64,000 nt of DNA from Pseudomonas farris (GCF_019145235.1 NZ_JAHSTV010000006.1:1-64000), one strand, 5' to 3'. Positions 8,789 to 16,882 are shown, counted from the stretch's first letter. Numbers and translations: made by a program. The notes: a model not told the origin generated them from the sequence alone.

Positions 8789-9343
8789 TTAATGCAACGA
8801 CGGTTTGGCAGCCGCTTCGTCGGTTTTCTTGGTTTCGGTGAACAGCAGCAACGGAGCGACGCGCAGGTACTCCATCACTTCCATGTAGTCGCTTTCGCCG
8901 TCGTCGGACTCTTCCAGCGCGTCCTGTACCTGGGCAATAGCGGCCAGATCCTGCAGCACTTCAGTGGCTTCAGTGCTCAAGGCATATTCACGGCGGGTCA
9001 GACCGAAGCCAGTAAGGAAGCCCTGGCACCACTGGCCCAGTGCAGCCGCACGCTCGGTGAGTGGCGCGTCGTCGGTCGGCAGCAGCAGAACAACGGTCAT
9101 GTCGTCGCTGGTAAGCTCGCCCTTGACCATCTCTTGCAGGCCGATCAAGGCGTTGCGAACGTTGTCTTGTGGCTCGCCTTCGAGCAGCTCGGCGGCGTCT
9201 GCCAACCAGCTGTCGGCTTCGAAGCCGGCACCGGCGCAACTGCGGCCGAGCAACAGGCCATGCAGTTCGGCAGGCGAGACGGGATGGCCGCTGGTGCTCA
9301 GCAGGGTGGCAAAGGCTTGGTACGGAGAATTCTGAATGGGCAT
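8789..9343 (-). CDS. ygfB: YgfB/YecA family protein (UPF0149)
   Basis: A 184-residue cytoplasmic protein with the family hallmarks [16 protein letters not shown] near the N-terminus and [13 protein letters not shown] mid-protein. The C-terminus is acidic, with [16 protein letters not shown]. It is the first gene of the ygfB-pepP-ubiH-ubiI cluster and is divergent from the coiled-coil/zapA pair, as in other gammaproteobacteria. In P. aeruginosa, YgfB has been reported to affect regulation of a cell-wall amidase; I infer nothing about function here beyond family membership. Confidence 0.93.
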   Translation of the reverse strand: MPIQNSPYQAFATLLSTSGHPVSPAELHGLLLGRSCAGAGFEADSWLADAAELLEGEPQDNVRNALIGLQEMVKGELTSDDMTVVLLLPTDDAPLTERAAALGQWCQGFLTGFGLTRREYALSTEATEVLQDLAAIAQVQDALEESDDGESDYMEVMEYLRVAPLLLFTETKKTDEAAAKPSLH

Positions 9344-9445
9344 GGGCAGCTAGGCGCCAGACGGCGCTATGTCTAGAATGAAGGCCTTGTATCCTACATC
9401 GACAGACTCGCCAAGACTATTAAAGGCTGTCCGCCAGCCAGGGTC

Positions 9446-9525
9446 TGTACGAAACTCGCCGAGCGCCGATCAGGCGAGCCTGTTTTTAACGCAGCATGAT
9501 CGACGCGCAGGCAGTTTCGTACAGG
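9446..9525. mobile_element. MITE-like 80-base element with perfect 12-base terminal inverted repeats
   Basis: CTGTACGAAACT at 9446-9457 is repeated exactly in inverse orientation at 9514-9525. The interior contains GAGCCTGTTTTTAACGCAGC and no coding potential of note. It lies in the ygfB/zapA divergent promoter region, ending 36 bases before the start codon at 9562. The form (short, non-coding, exact terminal repeats) suggests a miniature insertion element or an IS remnant. I cannot name the parent element. Confidence 0.5.
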
Positions 9526-9561
9526 GCCTGCCATCCATCAGACACAAACTCAGTGGACACA

Positions 9562-9771
9562 ATGGAAGACACCGACCTGCAAGCGCTGATGGCCAGACTC
9601 GAACTGCTAATTACTCGAGTCGAGCAACTAAAGAGTCAGAATGGACTCCTATTAGCTCAGGAAAAGAGCTGGCGCGAGGAACGCGCGCACCTCATTGAAA
9701 AAAATGAAATCGCCCGGCGTAAGGTCGAATCGATGATTTCGCGCCTCAAGGCCCTGGAGCAAGACTCATGA
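9562..9771 (+). CDS. Small coiled-coil protein, TIGR02449 family (ZapB-like)
   Basis: A 69-residue, almost entirely helical protein (MEDTDLQALMARLELLITRV onward) with heptad-like spacing of leucine and isoleucine, resembling the TIGR02449 family found next to zapA. The start at 9562 is chosen because it removes an unconserved 22-residue extension that would run into the inverted-repeat element. Its stop overlaps the zapA start by four bases (ATGA), so the two are co-translated. A role beside ZapA in cell division is inferred from context only. Confidence 0.85.
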   Translation: MEDTDLQALMARLELLITRVEQLKSQNGLLLAQEKSWREERAHLIEKNEIARRKVESMISRLKALEQDS

Positions 9772-10085
9772 GTTCAAGCAATAGCGTTACCGTGCAGATC
9801 CTCGACAAAGAATATTCGATCATCTGCCCCCAGGAAGAGCGCAGCAACCTGGTGAGCGCTGCCCGTTACCTGGACGGCAAGATGCGCGAAATCCGCAGCA
9901 GCGGCAAAGTCATCGGCGCCGACCGCATCGCCGTGATGGCCGCGCTGAACATCACGCACGATCTTCTGCACAAGGAAGAACGCCCGGATGTACAGGCCAG
10001 CGGCTCGACCCGTGAGCAGGTTCGCGACCTGCTGGACCGCGTCGATCTGGTACTGGCAACCGATCCGGATGTCACCAAGGGCTGA
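9768..10085 (+). CDS. zapA: Cell division protein ZapA
   Basis: A 105-residue FtsZ-associated protein that bundles FtsZ protofilaments at the Z ring. The sequence SVTVQILDKEYSIICPQEE followed by LVSAARYLDGKMREIRSSGK is typical of ZapA: an N-terminal beta hairpin, then a long coiled-coil helix with AALNITHDLL. It is translationally coupled to the preceding coiled-coil gene and is followed by 6S RNA and the cyclo-ligase gene, the arrangement conserved across gammaproteobacteria. Confidence 0.95.
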   Translation: MSSSNSVTVQILDKEYSIICPQEERSNLVSAARYLDGKMREIRSSGKVIGADRIAVMAALNITHDLLHKEERPDVQASGSTREQVRDLLDRVDLVLATDPDVTKG

Positions 10086-10104
10086 TTCGCGTGACCGCTT
10101 GGGG

Positions 10105-10110
10105 TATACT
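10105..10110 (+). promoter_or_regulatory. -10 element of the 6S RNA promoter
   Basis: TATACT, a near-consensus sigma-70 -10 box, sits just after the zapA stop and about 5 to 8 bases before the predicted 6S RNA 5' end. The -35 at 10082-10087 (CTGATT) is weak. Confidence 0.6.
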
Positions 10111-10114
10111 CGCA

Positions 10115-10297
10115 TCACTCCCTGGGGTGCTTGCCAGTTGACGACGTCCCTGAGCCGATTCGCACTACCCTGGAGGTTGCACGTTGGGCTGGTGTGCATG
10201 TCCGCTAGACGGAAAGCCTTAAAGCCTACTGCATCTTCCACCTTGAACTTTCGGGTTCAAGGGCTAAGTCGACAGCGGTTCATCCGGGGAGCCTGAT
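10115..10297 (+). ncRNA. ssrS: 6S RNA
   Basis: A regulatory RNA that mimics an open promoter and sequesters sigma-70 RNA polymerase in stationary phase. It lies between zapA and the cyclo-ligase gene, the standard location. Several blocks match E. coli 6S RNA as I remember it: CCCTGAGCCGAT, a GGTGTGCATG segment, GAAAGCCTTAAA and CACCTTGAAC with GGGTTCAAGGG. The ends pair (CTCCCTGG at 10118 with CCGGGGAG at 10284), closing the long hairpin. The approximate length of 183 bases agrees with the family. Exact ends are inferred. Confidence 0.92.
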
Positions 10298-10303
10298 TCC
10301 AGT

Positions 10304-10338
10304 CCGATGCCGGTTTAAATACCGGCATCGGCTTTTTT
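10304..10338 (+). terminator. Rho-independent terminator after 6S RNA
   Basis: CCGATGCCGGT and ACCGGCATCGG form an 11-base perfect stem followed by CTTTTTT. It should separate the 6S RNA transcript from the cyclo-ligase gene, with partial readthrough possible. Confidence 0.9.
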
Positions 10339-10379
10339 ACGGGTACGCTTTAGTACTCGCACTTGCGAAGCCTGAATCC

Positions 10380-10985
10380 ATGACCGAACCTGCGCTGCTG
10401 CCCCGCCCGCAACTTCGACGCATGCTGCGCAAGGCCCGCCGCGCACTGACACCCTGTCAGCAGCGCGAGGCCGCTCGCGGGCTGTATAAGCAATTGGCCC
10501 AGCACCCGCTGTTCCGCCGCGCAAAACACATCTCTCTGTACCTGCCCAACGACGGTGAAATCGATCCGCACCTGCTGACGCGTGCCGCGCAACGTCGGGG
10601 CAAGGCGATTTATCTGCCGGTGCTCAGTGCCTGGCCGCGAACCAAAATGGTGTTCCAGCGGATTCATCCCGGCGAAAAGCTTAAACCCAACCGCTTTCGC
10701 ATCCCCGAGCCTCGGCACAACATCGCTCGACAACGCAAAGTCTGGGCGCTGGACCTGGTGTTGTTGCCGCTGGTGGGGTTTGACGATGTCGGCGGACGCC
10801 TGGGAATGGGCGGTGGCTTCTACGATCGAAGCCTGGCGTACCTGGCGCGCCGCAAAAACTGGCGCAAGCCGACGCTGCTGGGCCTGGCCCATGAATGTCA
10901 GAAGGTTCAACGATTGGCTCAGGCGAGCTGGGATGTACCGCTGCAGGGAACGGTCACGGACAAGGCGTGGTATTTCGCGGACTAG
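10380..10985 (+). CDS. ygfA: 5-formyltetrahydrofolate cyclo-ligase
   Basis: Converts 5-formyl-THF to 5,10-methenyl-THF with ATP. The 201-residue protein shows the family pattern: an arginine-rich N-terminal helix (LRRMLRKARRALT), the substrate segment LYLPNDGEIDP, and the C-terminal signature LPLVGFDDVGGRLGMGGGFYDRSL. It sits directly after the 6S RNA gene; in E. coli the two are co-transcribed. The terminator between them here would limit that coupling. The gene starts 42 bases after the terminator. Confidence 0.94.
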   Translation: MTEPALLPRPQLRRMLRKARRALTPCQQREAARGLYKQLAQHPLFRRAKHISLYLPNDGEIDPHLLTRAAQRRGKAIYLPVLSAWPRTKMVFQRIHPGEKLKPNRFRIPEPRHNIARQRKVWALDLVLLPLVGFDDVGGRLGMGGGFYDRSLAYLARRKNWRKPTLLGLAHECQKVQRLAQASWDVPLQGTVTDKAWYFAD

Positions 10986-11019
10986 ACGCCACTGATTTCA
11001 GCGGCGTCGAAAGACAGGT

Positions 11020-11169
11020 TCAGCGCTTGAAGGCCGACGGCTGTTGCTGTGCGATCTCGACGGGAGCATCGGGTTTGTTGTTCCACAGGCTTTGGGCATA
11101 GCCGGTGGTCACGACACCAAGGCCGAATAAAATTACCAAAATCCATAGTAAATCCGGTTTGCGTTTCAT
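11020..11169 (-). CDS. Small single-span membrane protein, 49 residues
   Basis: An ATG at 11169 opens a 49-codon frame reading MKRKPDLLWILVILFGLGVV at the start and ending QQQPSAFKR. The layout is a basic N-terminal KRK, one hydrophobic segment (about residues 7 to 24) with TTGYAQS after it, then a short polar tail, so it may be an N-in anchored protein or a secreted peptide. It is convergent with ygfA. I recognise no named family and no function is assigned; the codon use and clean membrane segment argue for a real gene. Confidence 0.65.
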   Translation of the reverse strand: MKRKPDLLWILVILFGLGVVTTGYAQSLWNNKPDAPVEIAQQQPSAFKR

Positions 11170-11369
11170 CGATTGCCCCCCAAAGGCACATCAACACGAT
11201 GACAGCAGCGGTTTCCGTTGTAGGTGTAGGCCGTGCAGCAGCGTCAAGCTTAGAAGGCCGGCATTTTGCGACAACGTGAACCTACACGCAAACGCTGGCG
11301 TCAACCGACCGTCGGTTTGTCATAAAATTGCCCGACCACTTGCCCACTCACCTCGCAAGGAGCAAAACC

Positions 11370-11822
11370 ATGGCCTATTGGCTGATGAAATCCGAGCCCG
11401 ACGAACTCTCGATCAAAGACCTGGAGAAGCTTGGCCGAGCGCGCTGGGACGGGGTTCGCAACTACCAGGCGCGTAACTTCCTGCGGGCCATGGCGGTGGG
11501 TGACGCGTTTTTCTTCTATCACTCCAGCTGCCCGGAGCCGGGAATTGCCGGGATCGGCAAGATTGTCGAAGCCGCGTACCCGGACCCGACGGCGCTGGAG
11601 CCTGAGAGTCATTACTTCGACCCGAAGGCCACTGCCGAGAAAAACGCCTGGAGCGCGATTGATGTTGCGCATATCGAGACGTTTCCCAAGGTGCTGAAGC
11701 TCGATTATCTGAAGCAGCAAACGGCGCTCGCCGAGATGCCACTGGTGCAGAAGGGTTCGCGGCTGTCGGTGATGCCAGTGACAGCCGAGCAGTGGGCGGC
11801 GGTGATTGCATTACGGGCATGA
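11370..11822 (+). CDS. EVE domain-containing protein
   Basis: A 150-residue PUA-like EVE domain protein (relative of human thymocyte nuclear protein 1). The hallmark N-terminus MAYWLMKSEPDELSIKDL is followed by WDGVRNYQARNFLRAM and a FFFYHSSCPEPGIAGIGKIV core. EVE domains are thought to bind modified nucleobases, so a nucleic-acid role is inferred. The start at 11370 has a good AAGGAG site; an upstream ATG at 11328 lacks one. It stands alone between the small membrane protein gene and a REP doublet. Confidence 0.92.
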   Translation: MAYWLMKSEPDELSIKDLEKLGRARWDGVRNYQARNFLRAMAVGDAFFFYHSSCPEPGIAGIGKIVEAAYPDPTALEPESHYFDPKATAEKNAWSAIDVAHIETFPKVLKLDYLKQQTALAEMPLVQKGSRLSVMPVTAEQWAAVIALRA

Positions 11823-11847
11823 GCGATGTAGCGACAGCAAGAATGCC

Positions 11848-11929
11848 TTCGCGAGCAAGCCCGCTCCCACATTAAACCGAGTTGCTGGATAAGTACGCGG
11901 TCAACTGTGGGAGCGGGCTTGCTCGCGAA
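11848..11929. repeat. REP doublet, family 1
   Basis: Inverted pair TTCGCGAGCAAGCCCGCTCC ... GAGCGGGCTTGCTCGCGAA spanning 82 bases, between the convergent 3' ends of the EVE-domain gene and the FliL-like gene. Confidence 0.9.
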
Positions 11930-11954
11930 AGGGTTAGCCCGGACAGCAAAAGAC

Positions 11955-12362
11955 TTATTGAATGATCAGGTTGTTGAACAACAAATCCTCAACCACCGGC
12001 TTGCCGGTCTCGTCGTTCATCACTTGCTGAGTCTGCTTCAAGGCTTCCTGACGCAGTTTTTCCTTGGCTTCAACATTGTTCATGGCTTCAGTGGTCTGCT
12101 GCGCAAACAACGCCACCAGCTGATTGCGGATCAATGGCTCATTGGCCTTCACCGCTTTGGTCGCTTCTTCACCGGTCACCCGCAACGCCACATCGGCCTT
12201 GTAGACCTTGAGCTTCGGCGTGCCGTCCAGCCCATAGTTGCCCACGAATGGCGGGCTCAGGGTGATGTAATTGACCTTCGGGGCTTCACCTTCTTTGGCT
12301 TCTTCGGCCATCGCTGCCACAGGCAGAGACAGGGCCAGCAACAACATGATCCACGCTTTCAC
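11955..12362 (-). CDS. FliL-like exported protein
   Basis: A 135-residue protein starting at a GTG (product MKAWIMLLLALSLPVAAMAE) with a strong AAGGAG site six bases before it; longer ATG starts upstream add unrelated sequence. A signal peptide is cleaved after AMA. The mature part resembles the FliL C-terminal domain (VNYITLSPPFVGNYG, then LKVYKADVALRVTGEEA and IRNQLVALFAQQT). It is not near flagellar genes, and Pseudomonas genomes carry such FliL paralogues outside flagellar clusters, so a flagellar role should not be assumed. Confidence 0.82.
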   Translation of the reverse strand: MKAWIMLLLALSLPVAAMAEEAKEGEAPKVNYITLSPPFVGNYGLDGTPKLKVYKADVALRVTGEEATKAVKANEPLIRNQLVALFAQQTTEAMNNVEAKEKLRQEALKQTQQVMNDETGKPVVEDLLFNNLIIQ

Positions 12363-12512
12363 AATTCGCTCCTTATCCGGTTTGCGGCCAAGCATAACGA
12401 CCCGCCGCTCAAGCACAAGCTTATGGCTGACTATCAGGGTCGGGCATGCTCGTTGACCCAATGACTCACACACCTACACTTATCGGCCATCACTCCCAAA
12501 GGAATAGCCCTG

Positions 12513-13490
12513 ATGAAAGCCGTGCTGTGCAAAGCCTTCGGCCCTGCCGAATCGCTGGTGCTGGAAGACGTCGCCAGTCCTGTCGCGAAGAAGAATGAAA
12601 TCCTGCTGGACGTGCACGCGGCTGGGGTGAATTTCCCGGACACGTTGATCATCGAGGGTAAATACCAGTTCAAACCGCCCTTCCCGTTTTCGCCGGGGGG
12701 CGAAGCGGCCGGGGTGGTCAGCGCGGTGGGCGAAAAGGTCAGTCACCTCAAGGTCGGTGACCGGGTCATGGCCCTGACTGGCTGGGGCAGCTTTGCCGAG
12801 CAGGTCGCGGTGCCGGGCTACAACGTGCTGCCGATCCCGTCATCGATGGACTTCAACACTGCTGCCGCATTCAGCATGACCTACGGCACTTCGATGCACG
12901 CCCTCAAGCAACGGGGCAACCTGCAACCCGGTGAAACCTTGCTGGTGCTCGGCGCTTCCGGTGGCGTCGGCCTCGCCGCCGTGGAAATCGGCAAAGCCAT
13001 GGGCGCTCGCGTCATAGCCGCCGCCAGCAGCGCGGAAAAACTCGCGGTAGCCAAGGCCGCCGGCGCCGATGAGTTGATCAACTACAGCGAAACCAGCCTC
13101 AAGGACGAGATCAAACGCCTGACCGATGGCCAGGGCGCCGACGTGATTTACGATCCGGTGGGCGGCGACCTGTTCGACCAGGCCATCCGCGCCATCGCCT
13201 GGAACGGCCGTCTTTTGGTGGTCGGTTTCGCCAGCGGACGAATCCCTGAGCTGCCCGTGAACCTGGCACTGCTCAAAGGCGCAGCGGTGGTCGGCGTGTT
13301 CTGGGGCTCCTTCGCCCAGCGCCAACCACAGGACAACGCGGCGAACTTCCAGCAACTGTTTGGCTGGTTTGCCGAAGGCAAGTTGAAGCCGCTGGTGTCC
13401 CAGGTTTATCCCCTGAGCAATGCGGCGCAGGCCATCAATGATCTTGGCCAGCGCAAGGCGGTCGGGAAAGTGGTGGTTCAGGTTCGCTGA
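12513..13490 (+). CDS. NADPH:quinone oxidoreductase, zinc-independent MDR family
   Basis: A 325-residue medium-chain dehydrogenase/reductase of the quinone oxidoreductase branch. The GroES-like N-terminal half carries HAAGVNFPDTLIIEGKYQ and PGGEAAGVV; the Rossmann half has LGASGGVGLAAVEIGKAMGA (NADPH binding, AxxGxxG form). The cysteine and histidine ligands of zinc alcohol dehydrogenases are absent. The closest general description is an NADPH-dependent quinone or enoyl reductase, with substrate unknown. A good AAAGGA site lies 8 bases before the ATG. It stands upstream of glpT but separated by the glpT regulatory region. Confidence 0.88.
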   Translation: MKAVLCKAFGPAESLVLEDVASPVAKKNEILLDVHAAGVNFPDTLIIEGKYQFKPPFPFSPGGEAAGVVSAVGEKVSHLKVGDRVMALTGWGSFAEQVAVPGYNVLPIPSSMDFNTAAAFSMTYGTSMHALKQRGNLQPGETLLVLGASGGVGLAAVEIGKAMGARVIAAASSAEKLAVAKAAGADELINYSETSLKDEIKRLTDGQGADVIYDPVGGDLFDQAIRAIAWNGRLLVVGFASGRIPELPVNLALLKGAAVVGVFWGSFAQRQPQDNAANFQQLFGWFAEGKLKPLVSQVYPLSNAAQAINDLGQRKAVGKVVVQVR

Positions 13491-13582
13491 TCGTTTACTC
13501 ACCTACTTGATCTAAACCGGGTCCTAGCCCTGCGACCCGGTTCCGCCATCCTCATACCGTCCTGCATTTATATATGAGCGAC

Positions 13583-13600
13583 ATGTTCATAAAAGAACAT
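13583..13600. promoter_or_regulatory. GlpR-type operator 1 upstream of glpT
   Basis: ATGTTC-ATAAAA-GAACAT is a perfect 6-6-6 inverted repeat with the half-sites of the glycerol-3-phosphate repressor operator known from E. coli (consensus ATGTTCGATAACGAACAT, as I recall it). It sits about 110 bases before the glpT start. Confidence 0.65.
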
Positions 13601-13645
13601 GCGATCTCCAACATTTCCCCTGTTTGGCCGATGTGAAGCGGTGCT

Positions 13646-13663
13646 ATTTTCGGTAACGAAACT
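13646..13663. promoter_or_regulatory. GlpR-type operator 2 upstream of glpT
   Basis: ATTTTCGGTAACGAAACT matches the recalled GlpR operator at about 14 of 18 positions and retains the TAACGAA core. It lies 63 bases after the first site and 46 before the glpT ATG, a spacing compatible with looped or cooperative repression. Confidence 0.5.
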
Positions 13664-13709
13664 GTAACATTCGCATCCGCAGTCAAAACAAGAAATCTGG
13701 AGCTCTTGA

Positions 13710-15059
13710 ATGTTTGCTTTCTTTCGTCCTGCCGCACATCAGGCTCCATTGCCTGAAGAAAAAATAGACGACACCTACAAACGACTTCGCTGGCAGATCT
13801 TCGCCGGGATTTTCATTGGGTATGCGGGTTACTACTTGCTGCGCAAGAACTTCACCCTGGCATTCCCGGATCTGATCGCCCAAGGCTATACAAAAGGCCA
13901 ACTCGGGGTGGCGATGTCGGCGATTGCGATCGCCTACGGCCTTTCCAAGTTTTTGATGGGGATTGTGTCCGACCGCTCCAACCCTCGTTACTTCCTGCCC
14001 TTTGGCCTGATCGTGTCCGCCGGGGTGATGTTCGTATTCGGTTTCGCACCCTGGGCGACGTCCAGCGTGACCATGATGTTCATCCTGCTGTTCATCAACG
14101 GCTGGGCGCAAGGCATGGGTTGGCCACCGAGCGGGCGCACCATGGTGCACTGGTGGTCGCAGAAAGAACGCGGCGGTGTGGTTTCGGTATGGAACACCGC
14201 GCATAACGTCGGCGGCGGCTTGATTGGTCCGCTGGCGATACTCGGCATGGGCTGGTTCAACGATTGGCACAGCAAGTTCTATGTGCCGGCTGCGGTGGCG
14301 TTGCTGGTCGCTGTATTTGCCTTCATTGTCATGCGCGATACCCCGCAATCGACGGGCTTGCCGCCCATCGAGAAGTACAAGAACGATTACCCGGAAGGCT
14401 ACGACGCCAGCCACGAAGAAGAATTCAGCGCCAAGGACATCTTCGTCAAATACGTGCTGCGCAACAAAATGCTCTGGTTCATCGCGCTGGCTAATGTCTT
14501 CGTCTACTTGTTGCGCTACGGCATTCTGGATTGGGCGCCGACCTACCTTAAAGAGGTCAAGCACTTCGACTTCGACAAGACATCCTGGGCTTACTTCCTG
14601 TACGAGTGGGCAGGCATTCCCGGCACGCTGCTGTGCGGCTGGATGTCGGACAAGATCTTCCGGGGCAACCGTGGCCTGACGGGCATGGTGTTCATGGCAC
14701 TGGTGACCGTTGCAACGATCGTTTACTGGCTGAATCCGCCGGGTAACCCGATGGTCGACATGATCTCGCTATTCGCGATCGGCTTCCTGATCTACGGCCC
14801 GGTGATGCTGGTCGGCCTGCAAGCGCTGGAGCTGGTACCCAAGAAAGCAGCGGGCACGGCTGCCGGTTTTACCGGTCTGTTTGGTTATCTGGGTGGTTCA
14901 GTCGCGGCCAGCGCCCTGATGGGTTACACGGTGGACTATTTCGGCTGGGATGGCGGCTTCATCCTGCTGGTCGTCGCCTGCCTGCTGGCGATGGCGTTCC
15001 TTGCACCCACCCTGGGTCACAAGAACGTCGCCAGTCAGAGCCGCGAAGCGATCGCCTGA
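13710..15059 (+). CDS. glpT: Glycerol-3-phosphate:phosphate antiporter
   Basis: A 449-residue inner-membrane transporter of the organophosphate:phosphate antiporter branch of the major facilitator superfamily. It shows the GlpT/UhpT family features: [21 protein letters not shown] before the first membrane segment, the [20 protein letters not shown] block around segment 4, and about 12 hydrophobic segments in two halves joined by a charged loop ([15 protein letters not shown]). Two GlpR-like operators precede it, arguing for induction by glycerol 3-phosphate. GlpT also admits fosfomycin in other bacteria. The 3' end overlaps the convergent chaC gene by 25 bases. Confidence 0.95.
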   Translation: MFAFFRPAAHQAPLPEEKIDDTYKRLRWQIFAGIFIGYAGYYLLRKNFTLAFPDLIAQGYTKGQLGVAMSAIAIAYGLSKFLMGIVSDRSNPRYFLPFGLIVSAGVMFVFGFAPWATSSVTMMFILLFINGWAQGMGWPPSGRTMVHWWSQKERGGVVSVWNTAHNVGGGLIGPLAILGMGWFNDWHSKFYVPAAVALLVAVFAFIVMRDTPQSTGLPPIEKYKNDYPEGYDASHEEEFSAKDIFVKYVLRNKMLWFIALANVFVYLLRYGILDWAPTYLKEVKHFDFDKTSWAYFLYEWAGIPGTLLCGWMSDKIFRGNRGLTGMVFMALVTVATIVYWLNPPGNPMVDMISLFAIGFLIYGPVMLVGLQALELVPKKAAGTAAGFTGLFGYLGGSVAASALMGYTVDYFGWDGGFILLVVACLLAMAFLAPTLGHKNVASQSREAIA

Positions 15060-15703
15060 TCGGCCTTTGATTTGCAGCGCTTGAGCCGCGCCTCCAGATT
15101 CCGGTCTGGCATGGCGTGGCTACGCAGGGCGTGCGCAGTCTGCTCGACATACTCGCGAGTGGTGCCATAACGCCCGCAAGCGCTTTCGAACACCTGGCTC
15201 AGCACATGATCCGGCAAGTTGCCGGCATAGCTGGGCAGGTGCCGCTCCAATACAAATCCCAATGCCTGAACCTGGCTTCCGTCTTCAAGACGGCAGTTAA
15301 GCCAATGTGGGCGATAGGACGGAAATGGCATTTCACGCTGCCAGAGCGCATAAAGCGAAGCTTCGAGTTGTTCTTCGGGCAAGCGATAGGCAAACCCGCT
15401 GCATGAGCCGCCGCGATCCAGGCCAAACACCAGCCCGGGCACTTCCGGCGTACCGCGATGTTCGTGGGACCACAGGTATAAACCGCGATGGTAGCCATGC
15501 ACGCGACCGCGCACTCGCTCAACCGCTGCACATTCAGGGCGCCATATCAGCGAACCATAAGCGAATAGCCAGACCGGCCCACCCTTGTGGCGCGCCATGG
15601 TCGATTGCATCGAGCCGAGTAATTGTTCGTGCGTGAGCTGCGGCCCCAGATCGAGCCGCGGAGGGTAAGCCAGATTCAAAAAAGCAGATTCAATGGCGCT
15701 CAT
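15035..15703 (-). CDS. chaC: Glutathione-specific gamma-glutamylcyclotransferase, ChaC family
   Basis: Cytoplasmic enzyme that cleaves glutathione to 5-oxoproline and Cys-Gly. The 222-residue protein contains [14 protein letters not shown], the YGSL substrate loop of this fold, then [21 protein letters not shown] and [21 protein letters not shown]. The C-terminal helix bundle ends [20 protein letters not shown]. It is convergent with glpT and shares 25 bases with its 3' end, so the two transcripts are antisense there. An AT-rich spacer lies upstream. Confidence 0.92.
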   Translation of the reverse strand: MSAIESAFLNLAYPPRLDLGPQLTHEQLLGSMQSTMARHKGGPVWLFAYGSLIWRPECAAVERVRGRVHGYHRGLYLWSHEHRGTPEVPGLVFGLDRGGSCSGFAYRLPEEQLEASLYALWQREMPFPSYRPHWLNCRLEDGSQVQALGFVLERHLPSYAGNLPDHVLSQVFESACGRYGTTREYVEQTAHALRSHAMPDRNLEARLKRCKSKADQAIASRL

Positions 15704-15913
15704 GGCGAATAGCGTTCAGCTCCCCGCGGGTAAAGAATTACTTAATAGAACGCACCGCTGTAACAATAAGGCACATATGTTTTAAGGCAATTTAAGTGCC
15801 ATGGCGGCGCTCTGAAACTTATTGCCTGAATAAGATATAACCTACCGGCATTTATATAAATCTATAAATACCGATCGGCTATATGGGGAGTTATAACGAT
15901 TTAAAATCGAGGA
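15704..15913. other. AT-rich spacer with an inverted repeat
   Basis: This 210-base stretch is visibly richer in A and T than its surroundings. It contains an inverted repeat at 15846-15873: CGGCATTTATA and TATAAATACCG, 11-base arms with one mismatch and a 6-base loop. It separates the chaC promoter from the 3' end of the reductase gene. I find no gene in it. Confidence 0.55.
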
Positions 15914-16882
15914 TCAAGATCGGGGCGCATAAGCGAAAACATCCGCGCGCATTTGATGGGCATCCATCCCCGCTTCGACCAGCGCATCCAGCGTGCCATA
16001 GACCATCGCCGGAGAGCCGCTGGCGTAGACGTGCAGGGCTTTCAGATCAGGGAAGTCTTCACACACCGCCTCATGCAACATGCCGCAGCGCCCTCCCCAG
16101 CCGCATTGATCGCTGACGACTTTATGCAGGAACAGATTGGGCAGCTTCAACCATTCGTCCCAATGCTCAATGTCATAAAAGTCTTCGGGACGACGCACAC
16201 CCCAATACAGATGCACCGGATGCTTGAAACCCGTGGCCCGGCAATGTTCGATCAGACTGTGGATCTGGCCCATGCCGGTACCGGCAGCAATCAGTACCAG
16301 TGGACCGTCCGGCAATTCCGCCAGATGGGTGTCGCCGAATGGCATCTCGATGCGCACCATCGAGTTGCGCTGAAGCTGTTCGATCAGGCTCAGCGCACTG
16401 CTTTCGCGCGCCAGCACGTGAATTTCCAGATCGCGGCCGGAATGCGGTGCAGAGGCCAGGGAGAAAGCGGACTTCTCGCCGTTCTCACGCTCGATCATCA
16501 GGTACTGACCGGCGTGATAGCGCGGCGACTTGCCCGCAGGCGCACGCAGACGCACGCGCCAGGTATCGCCGCCGACGTCTCTACATTCAATGACCTGACA
16601 CGACACGCTGCGCACCGGCAACTCTCCCAGCGCGAGCACGCCATCCCACAGCACGATGCAGTCTTCCAGCGGCTCTGCAATGCAAGTGTAGAACTCGCCG
16701 TGGTCGCGCACATCGCCGGCCTGTTCGACCCGCCCTTCCACCAGCAACGCGCCGCACACATGGCAATTGCCGTTGCGACAGCTCTGCGGGCATTCATAGC
16801 CCAGGCGCCGCGCGCCATCGAGAATACGCTCGCCGGGCAGAATCTCTAGCACTGCTCCGGAGGGCTGCAAGGTTACACGCAT
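15914..16882 (-). CDS. Ferredoxin-NAD(P)H reductase-type flavoprotein (AscD/RfbI-like)
   Basis: A 322-residue electron-transfer protein. The N-terminal plant-type [2Fe-2S] domain has ligands C35, C40 and C43 in CPQSCRNGNCHVCGALL and a fourth cysteine in EFYTCIAEP. An FAD domain follows (RYHAGQYLMIE; FSLASAPHSG), then an NAD(P)-binding domain (LIAAGTGMGQIHSLIEHC). The layout matches CDP-6-deoxyglucoseen reductase and phenol-hydroxylase reductases. The ATG overlaps the ubiD stop (TGATG), so it is translationally coupled to ubiD. A role in reducing flavin for the UbiD/UbiX system is a tempting inference; the sequence does not prove it. Confidence 0.88.
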   Translation of the reverse strand: MRVTLQPSGAVLEILPGERILDGARRLGYECPQSCRNGNCHVCGALLVEGRVEQAGDVRDHGEFYTCIAEPLEDCIVLWDGVLALGELPVRSVSCQVIECRDVGGDTWRVRLRAPAGKSPRYHAGQYLMIERENGEKSAFSLASAPHSGRDLEIHVLARESSALSLIEQLQRNSMVRIEMPFGDTHLAELPDGPLVLIAAGTGMGQIHSLIEHCRATGFKHPVHLYWGVRRPEDFYDIEHWDEWLKLPNLFLHKVVSDQCGWGGRCGMLHEAVCEDFPDLKALHVYASGSPAMVYGTLDALVEAGMDAHQMRADVFAYAPRS

